Below, in pieces: positions 7,901-12,852 of a stretch of DNA of 12,852 nucleotides. How positions within the stretch are numbered: the first letter of the stretch is position 1; the number at the start of each line of letters is the position of its first letter. Source of the stretch: Saccoglossus kowalevskii. Lineage: Eukaryota > Hemichordata > Enteropneusta > Harrimaniidae. A program made the position numbers and the translations under genes. The notes beneath the pieces are model-generated. The model saw only the letters and a list, made by a program, of their open reading frames with translations. It made no database searches and was not told the DNA's origin. Where the stretch lies: the NCBI RefSeq assembly GCF_000003605.2, contig NW_003120923.1, positions 482,706 through 495,557 of the forward strand, written 5' to 3'.

Positions 7901-7983
7901 AATTCGAAGCCTTGTTTTCGATCCAGGGATGTAATAATTTCAATAAGTCGCTTTATTTCTTGCATTGATATGATAAAGTGTGC

Positions 7984-8000
7984 ACGTGTAATTTACACGT
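7984..8000. repeat. perfect inverted repeat, 8-bp arms, overlapping an E-box
   Basis: ACGTGTAA (7984-7991) and TTACACGT (7993-8000) flank a single T; CACGTG spans 7983-7988. Confidence 0.75.
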
Positions 8001-8499
8001 AACTTAGTACATTAAGAACTAAATTAGCTAATTACATAGTATGAAGTAGTAAAATATCCATCTACACAATCATCAAGCATGTACTTAGTTTCAATCCACT
8101 TGAGTGTAAGCTTTTAGGATGATACAAAACATAATGAAAAAAATAATTAATGTTTGACTAATACGCATAAAATTATTTGATATTGTCAATTATAGTAAAA
8201 TTAACGCAGATACTTTACAAAGAAGAACCCAAAGCCAAATATGCAAATTAGACATTGGTCTACACAGAGAACCATGTAATGTTCCAAGCTATTTATGTAA
8301 AAGTATGTAATGAAATACGATGTCACGTGTTTAGCTTATTCCCATTCCCACATTGACGCCCCAAAAAAGATCTTCGAAGAATTGTCAATAGGGGTTATTT
8401 TTCCTGTTCACACCATTTGGCGGACAAACTAATACGCAAACAAGCCGGTAAAAAGCATGATCATTCGAACACTGTTATTACAAGGCTGGTACGAGTAGA

Positions 8500-8930
8500 T
8501 ATATTTGGCGTGGCGCTACTCAAAAAAATTTTGGCCGGGGCCAGACATTTTTTCAGCGTTTACCTACTAACTAGTGTGATTGTGTGACTTGCCTGCCAAG
8601 TTTGAACCAAATCGGCTCAGTGACATAAAATCACAGAAGAGTTAAAATGCTGTTCCTGGTTAATCCAACTTTGGGGTCTAATTTCTCGGTAATGAAAAAA
8701 AATATCAAAAAATATCATATAGTAACTGTGTGCCTACACTCAAGTAGAGTAAGCTATGTGCGAGATACATTTGGCGCGAAGCTATCTAAAAATCATTTAT
8801 TCGCTGTTGCTATGGCAACGGTGGACCAGAAATGTTTTCAAATTTTACCAGCTAGCTAGAGTGAAGGTTTGACCTGCCTGCTATGTTTTAGCGAAATCGG
8901 CCAAGCCAAAAAAATCACAGAAGAATTAAT
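8500..8930 (+). repeat. diverged tandem duplication, unit about 266-285 bp
   Basis: Three ordered anchors recur. ATTTGGCG is at 8503 and 8769. GACTTGCCTGCC at 8586 matches GACCTGCCTGCT at 8871. AAATCACAGAAGA ends at 8640 and at 8924. Between the last two anchors both copies carry a related aaatcggc segment. The offsets grow from 266 to 285 bp, so indels separate the copies. No coding is supported; the 70-codon frame across the unit has no recognisable features. It could be a dispersed repeat present as a dimer. Confidence 0.7.
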
Positions 8931-8949
8931 ACGTGAAAACACTGGAAAT

Positions 8950-8963
8950 CACACACACACACA
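8950..8963 (+). repeat. (CA)n microsatellite
   Basis: Seven CA units in a row, just after the second copy of the duplicated segment. Confidence 0.9.
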
Positions 8964-9699
8964 AAAGCGACAAAAACATAACACTCTTGGCGGAGGTACA
9001 ATTTGCCAAAGAAACGTTTTTTGGGGTGACGTCAGCAGTTTTTTATAGTAGCTTATTTGTACCAGCGCAACGGCTGCTTCAGTACGACGCCATCTGTTTC
9101 GATGTGGACCTCGCTCACTCTACTAATAACAATATGGCAAAATGCAGGGGCCGGTTTCTGTTCTGTTCTGTGTATGATTGCTAAAAATGAACATGTGTTA
9201 ATGAAACAGTAGTGCGTGTGATAGTACGAGGTTGCGAAATGAAGATCACAACACATACACGAAGACAGTGACGTGGTCGAATGGGCCGTTGCGAAGCGTG
9301 GATCTGTGACTTTGATTTCGACTCTTTTTGTCGTCTAGGTATACTCGGGGCGGGTTCTCCAACCTCGGGGATTATTTCTCGGGGGATCTATGTTCGTTCA
9401 TTCCAACTACCCACAATTTCATAGATTCAGTCTACGAGCAGAGCGGTGGCCGAAGCTATCCTCAAACCAACGCAAACTTTCACCTTTAGTCAACTACCAG
9501 TTAAATATAATATGTTTAACTCTAGAAGACTTCGGCATAAAGTCCGCCCTCTACAGGTCTACTAAGCAAGCAATGACAAAGAAATGTCTCGTACAGATGT
9601 TAATATTTAGCCAATCATAGATACTTAATTTGACATTGAGCTAGGTATTGGGGTATAGCCTTACATGTTTAATGTACACACGATATGTAATATCTCCAG
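8964..9699. other. no gene seen upstream of the SGNH region
   Basis: Several 67-83-codon frames overlap each other on both strands without domain signals. CTCGGGG occurs three times between 9344 and 9385, in a locally GC-richer patch. An unrecognised 5' part of the retroelement may lie here, but I cannot support it. Confidence 0.35.
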
Positions 9700-9858
9700 G
9701 TTTCAAATAAGTCTGCATTAAGAGTAGCACTTCTTAGTGCTGACCCGACCAATTATAATGAGTTCACCTGGGTCAACACTGGCTCGAATCCTTTAGATAC
9801 CATCTGTATTCTTTGCGGCATCCTTATGATAATATGCAAATTTGTTTACAGGAATCCG
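9700..9858 (+). pseudogene. frame-broken coding remnant upstream of the SGNH ORF (possible zinc-finger end)
   Basis: After an acceptor-like CTCCAG (9694-9699) a frame runs from 9700 with protein-like composition: VSNKSALRVALLSADPTNY, then a Trp-containing segment and TICILCG (about 9802-9819). It stops at TAA 9859-9861. It lies in a different frame from the SGNH ORF and overlaps its start. A Trp followed by Cys-x2-Cys just before an esterase domain resembles the C-terminal end of the PHD finger found before the esterase in CR1/L2-type LINE ORF1 proteins. I infer that a frameshift around 9805-9835 separates the two parts. The remnant is too short to identify firmly. A 46-nt intron between the frames (GT at 9806, AG at 9851) was tested and creates a stop. 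Confidence 0.4.
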
Positions 9859-10484
9859 TAACAGCTCTGGACCATAATAAAGCTGTATCGGTCAACCACC
9901 AAACTACCAAAAACGTAGCTAAACCGAATACCCAACCGCCAAAGCAGAAACCAATTACTACTAAGCAAGTATTTCTGCTCGGGGATTCCCTAGTGAAAAA
10001 CGTTTCCCCGGTGGACGTTAAAGCAAAAGTGACATCAAGACCCGGTGCTACAACGAAGGTTGTGTGTGATTTCTTAAGTAGTGATAATCCTGGTGCCAAT
10101 CTGTATGATGAAATTATTCTTGAAGTGGGTACCAATGATATTAGATTGAGGAAATCACCGGATGACATAATCTCCGACTACACGTTGCTTATCAAGGAAG
10201 CTAAATACCAGTCAGATGGTCATGTTAGAGTTTCGAGCATTCCACCACGATTGGATATTAATGTTCAACCTGTGATCAAAGAAGTCAATCTAAAATTGGC
10301 CGAACTTTGTAAGCGTGAAAACTGTGCTTTTATTGACAATGATGCTACTTTCATTTTCCGAAATGGAAGTACTGACTCGTCTTTGCTTTCTGATGATAAG
10401 TTGCATCTAAGTGTTAAAGGAGTTACGCAGTTATTGGACAACGCTCACCTGTTGAAGTTATTTAAAGCAAAAGGACTGAAATAA
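9834..10484 (+). CDS. SGNH/GDSL-type esterase domain protein, LINE ORF1-like
   Basis: From the ATG at 9834 the frame gives 216 residues and ends in TAA at 10482-10484; without an ATG it stays open from 9813. Residues about 1-44 are a polar, Lys/Thr/Pro/Gln-rich linker. The SGNH fold follows: block I FLLGDSLV with nucleophile Ser52; block II SRPGAT with Gly71; block III EVGTNDI with Gly99 and Asn101; block V DDKLHLS with Asp188 and His191. All catalytic and oxyanion positions are therefore present. Family members hydrolyse ester or acyl bonds; the substrate here is unknown. No signal peptide or membrane segment is seen, so action is probably intracellular. Such a domain without secretion signal is typical of ORF1 of CR1/L2-like non-LTR retrotransposons, where it is thought to bind lipid or membrane. 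A phase-0 acceptor (TTTACAG, 9845-9851) could alternatively make this a terminal exon. No endonuclease or reverse transcriptase follows. Confidence 0.85.
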   Translation: MQICLQESVTALDHNKAVSVNHQTTKNVAKPNTQPPKQKPITTKQVFLLGDSLVKNVSPVDVKAKVTSRPGATTKVVCDFLSSDNPGANLYDEIILEVGTNDIRLRKSPDDIISDYTLLIKEAKYQSDGHVRVSSIPPRLDINVQPVIKEVNLKLAELCKRENCAFIDNDATFIFRNGSTDSSLLSDDKLHLSVKGVTQLLDNAHLLKLFKAKGLK

Positions 10485-10516
10485 TCGTGACCCCAAAAGC
10501 CTTGTATAATAATAAT

Positions 10517-10522
10517 AATAAA
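10517..10522 (+). terminator. AATAAA polyadenylation signal after the SGNH ORF
   Basis: The canonical hexamer lies 32 nt after the stop codon, inside a short ATA repeat (10506-10523). It could end an SGNH transcript, or it may arise from the microsatellite by chance. Confidence 0.45.
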
Positions 10523-11300
10523 TATAGGTGCAAGCGGCAATGGTTGGGCTCCAATTTGAGAAAAATGCTCCTTAATATAAATTATAAATTGTTTGTTTGA
10601 AATGAATGTACGTTTCGGGTATGTGGTGAACTGATGTTTTGAAAATATAATTTTTCGAATTGATTGATATGGGTGGAGGCATAGTGGATATGGCTACCAA
10701 CAATGTTCTTTCATACTAAGTATATTGCCTGTTATGTTTTCTCTAAGAATGACGTCTACGCGTGGATGAGGTGTTGATTGTTCGTATGAACATATCCCAA
10801 GCATGTACCTCGAATACTAGGGCCCACATTTTTGGAACGTTTTTACTGTGTTTCACACACTCCGTGTGTTTTATTAGGCGTTAACTTGTTAGAGGGTGTC
10901 CAAAATACGTTGACATATTCGAGTAAGTGCAAACATTAATCTTATTTAAACAGAGGTCTACTCATGTATTCATGTTCATTGGTTGCAAGTGGACAGAAAA
11001 GTAAATGCGCATGATCTGAACTTTGACCCGTATATAAACGTTATAATACAGGATGCTGAATATTAAAAAGAATCAATTTACCTGAAAAATAACAGTTTAT
11101 GTAACCAAATAGATCCCATTTCGAGAGTAGTAAAAGTTGTGTACCTAACATTACTGGTGTGTTTTTATATACATTTGTCAACAAATATATCATTCATTTT
11201 GATAAGTCGATGTGTTCTAGTAATGTGTAAAAATAGACAATATAATGTTCAAATAGAGATGAAAAAGACGTTGAAACTGCATTTATATAATAACACACAG
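10523..11300. other. no gene seen downstream of the SGNH ORF
   Basis: A second LINE ORF (endonuclease/reverse transcriptase) would be expected here in an intact element, but no frame with such motifs is visible. A short hairpin ACACAC-tcc-GTGTGT lies near 10856-10870. Confidence 0.45.
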
Positions 11301-11314
11301 AATGGCAGATATGA

Positions 11315-11470
11315 CTTAAGGTCTCATGCCAATAATCAACCAATGGCTGCTCGTAGCATGGGAAATTACTCGTCTAATGATATTCCATCATATACAAGAT
11401 CAACAAGAACTTTATTAAACTTTCTTATTTCTCTTAAGGTCCCATACCACTAATCAACCAATGGCTGCTC
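11315..11470 (+). repeat. 38-bp direct repeat pair, each with a CCAAT box
   Basis: Copies at 11315-11352 and 11433-11470 (118-bp offset) differ at three positions and end identically in taatcaaccaatggctgctc. Each contains CCAATGG. A partial inverted match (attagtggtatgag) occurs at 11710-11723. Confidence 0.85.
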
Positions 11471-11555
11471 AATTTAAATGCCTTGCAAGAACCAATGCAA
11501 TTTTTTCAATATTTTGTTCTCAGTTGTTCCCTGTTTGAGGGCGTGATCACCTGGG

Positions 11556-11795
11556 TCAAAGGTAAGACCAACATGTGGTCTTTTGTTTACTACTTAGCGG
11601 CCGTGTACCTGTAGGTTTATTCTGTGTGTATTTGAATGTTCTAATCTTGGTGTTTTCCAGTAATTTCTCTAGGTGAAATTCAAATACAGTAGGTGTGTCT
11701 TGTTTACCAATTAGTGGTATGAGCCCTGTACTTGACTCGCTGAACTGACGGTTCATTGCAATTTCGTTTGCCATTCCATGTAAAACATTGTGCAT
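11556..11795 (-). CDS. possible minus-strand coding fragment, unknown
   Basis: A 79-codon frame runs from ATG at 11795 to TGA at 11556-11558. The central peptide, about residues 20-50, has protein-like composition (SSTGLIPLIGKQ, then TVFEFHLEKLLENTKIRTF). I do not recognise a domain. No partner exon, splice pair or polyadenylation signal is clear. Length alone does not exclude chance, since several frames of this size are expected by chance in AT-rich sequence. It might be a fragment of a transposable-element protein or a host exon. Confidence 0.2.
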   Translation of the reverse strand: MHNVLHGMANEIAMNRQFSESSTGLIPLIGKQDTPTVFEFHLEKLLENTKIRTFKYTQNKPTGTRPLSSKQKTTCWSYL

Positions 11796-11800
11796 TGTGT

Positions 11801-12180
11801 ATGGTTTGTGTCAACAATAAGTTTTCGCGTATCTGTTGACTGACTTGGTTAGCTAATTGCTAGTGAATGGCTGTGTTATATCTGTCATCATTTAGGCTCA
11901 TGCGAGGTCATGGACGGAACTTGACTCAGTGATTTGGAACTAATTACGATATAACCGTCGCCATCTGGACCGCTATTTCTGACAGTTTGGTATTTGCAGT
12001 TATTAATATAGCGAACGATTAATCAAAAGATATGACGTGTTCAGTACTTAGTTTGATTGGTTATGTGCAAATTGAATGTGTGAAGGTTACGCCTTATGTC
12101 TTCAAACTTCTTTGTAATTGGTTAAGTTTTGATACGTAATAAATAAGTCCTTGGTCCCAGAGAGAGAGAGCTCCACGAGT
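11801..12180 (+). promoter_or_regulatory. promoter- or LTR-like stretch: AP-1 site, inverted CCAAT boxes, TATA-like TAATAAATAA
   Basis: TGACTCA (11922-11928) is a perfect AP-1 site. GATTGGTT (12055-12062) and AATTGGTT (about 12117-12124) are inverted CCAAT boxes. TAATAAATAA (12137-12146) is TATA-like or a polyadenylation hexamer. An (AG)6 run (12159-12170) follows. Spacing suits a polymerase II promoter reading into 12160 and beyond. Function is inferred. Confidence 0.25.
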
Positions 12181-12200
12181 TGAGAGAGTCTTGGTTAGTC

Positions 12201-12287
12201 CTGGGCAGAGTCTCCGACGAGGCAGTTGCCTTGGGCAGAGTCTCCGACGAGTCAGTCCTGGGCAGAGTCTCCGACGAGGCAGTTGCC
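12201..12287 (+). repeat. 57-bp tandem duplication with internal 27/30-bp units
   Basis: The core gggcagagtctccgacgag occurs three times (12203, 12233, 12260). The 30-bp units at 12201-12230 and 12258-12287 are identical, with a 27-bp variant between them (12231-12257). The order A-B-A gives a 57-bp period. The block is GC-richer than its surroundings and lies just after the (AG)n run. Confidence 0.9.
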
Positions 12288-12309
12288 TTGAGGCGTTCTC
12301 GATGTGGCT

Positions 12310-12650
12310 AAAGACTAGCTATTGAAACGTATTACGTTGTGTGCGTCTATTTGACTGTAATGCTTAATTAAGGTAGCGAGACTATTATTTGTGTTGAAAA
12401 TTACGATTTTCACATTTATTTATTAATTGATGAAATGCACCATAAACTTTCATATGACAAAGTCAATATAACATAGAATGTCATGTAAGTTGGTTAAAAT
12501 GTAGATTTTCTGAAGGGAAGCAAGGCAGCCTCAGTAGTGTTTTCCAAAATCAACAATACAGGTTTAATCTGTGTGCCTATAAGTTTCAAAGATAAACTCA
12601 AGACAAAGCAATGTTAGGATGTGTTATCAGTAGCTATCTGACACACAATG
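12310..12650. other. no gene seen
   Basis: AT-rich sequence with short frames only; no recognised motif or repeat. Confidence 0.4.
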
Positions 12651-12654
12651 AGTG

Positions 12655-12745
12655 TTTCCAAACATTTGAGTGGTTTGTCTCCGCCCCTGTTTGTTTCACA
12701 GATTAGTCATTTGCATATGAATGTGTCAGACACAAGGTCACACAG
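12655..12745. promoter_or_regulatory. loose cluster of transcription-factor-like motifs with an octamer
   Basis: ATTTGCAT (12709-12716) is a perfect POU octamer. Close by are CCGCCCC (12681-12687, KLF/Sp-like), TGTTTGTTT (12689-12697, Fox-like), the inverted repeat TGTGTC-a-GACACA (12722-12734, with Smad-like cores) and AAGGTCA (12734-12740, nuclear-receptor half-site). Short motifs like these occur by chance, so an enhancer call is only a suggestion. Confidence 0.2.
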
Positions 12746-12852
12746 CCACTGAAAAAAATCATTGATTTTGGTGTTTTCATATGCCGAATTTATCCAATTA
12801 TAGCTATCCCATTCCTTTATTTTTTTGGTTTCCAATAGCCTTACACATTTGG

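Larger units (their letters stand above)
6939..8495. other. no gene seen; AT-rich with isolated palindromes
   Basis: Two minus-strand frames occur, 92 codons at 6985-7263 and 114 codons at 7470-7814. Neither has a recognisable domain, and lengths near 100 codons are expected a few times by chance in this much AT-rich sequence. The first is hydrophobic (LLHCTVLCLVLAYY) and could be a membrane exon, but no splice sites convincingly frame it. Confidence 0.4.

Noticed and set aside
9781-9791. GGCTCGAATCC resembling a B box
   Set aside because: It lies inside the coding-like remnant, has no A box and does not fold as a tRNA.
9806-9851. A 46-nt intron joining the upstream remnant to the SGNH frame
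   Set aside because: GT and AG are present, but joining creates a TGA stop at the junction and the length is implausibly short.
9824-10168. 114-codon minus-strand ORF
   Set aside because: It is antisense to the SGNH coding frame and reads as its shadow.
11139-11453. 104-codon plus-strand ORF with a YDLRSH-like retroelement tail motif
   Set aside because: The motif is too short to rely on, and the ORF spans the first CCAAT repeat and ends within the second.

Overview
The window looks like nuclear DNA from a metazoan, most likely an AT-rich marine invertebrate and plausibly a lophotrochozoan or bivalve-type mollusc. The grounds are long gene-poor intergenic or intronic sequence, eukaryotic splice-site and promoter motifs, a dispersed tandem-repeat element built like molluscan Helitron-like elements, and a retroelement-type SGNH esterase ORF of a kind common in such genomes. 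Nothing resembles a bacterial operon, phage, CRISPR array, tRNA or rRNA. The host assignment is inference.

Layout. Bases 2-208 hold the 3' end of a plus-strand reading frame with a Lys/Ala/Pro-rich C-terminus. Bases 389-550 hold a possible first coding exon on the minus strand, with a CpG-rich, NRF-1/YY1-like promoter candidate behind it (about 715-1080). Two copies of a repeat element follow: a short degenerate one (about 1528-1930) and a long one (about 2800-4015). The long one carries six regular 157-bp monomers plus two truncated ones. Both copies are bracketed by the same 9-bp AGCGGAGCT motif. At 4926-5075 there is a good first coding exon for a single-pass membrane protein, ending in a strong CAG/GTATGT donor.

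The middle of the window (5076-9700) shows no convincing gene. It contains an LTR-like or heat-inducible promoter-like stretch (about 6459-6938) with two perfect three-unit heat shock elements and a TATA box, several perfect palindromes, and a diverged tandem duplication (about 8500-8930).

The only long, clearly coding ORF is at 9834-10484. It encodes an SGNH/GDSL-type hydrolase with all catalytic blocks present and a polyadenylation hexamer 32 nt after the stop. Directly upstream, in another frame, is a broken coding-like remnant (9700-9858). The pair looks like part of a non-LTR retrotransposon ORF1 whose esterase part is still open. No reverse transcriptase is visible downstream. The right end (11300-12852) holds short repeated CCAAT-box segments, a 57-bp GC-richer tandem duplication and a loose cluster of transcription-factor-like motifs, but no convincing gene.

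Apart from the SGNH ORF, gene calls are exon-level guesses. Exon linkage across the window cannot be settled from sequence alone.
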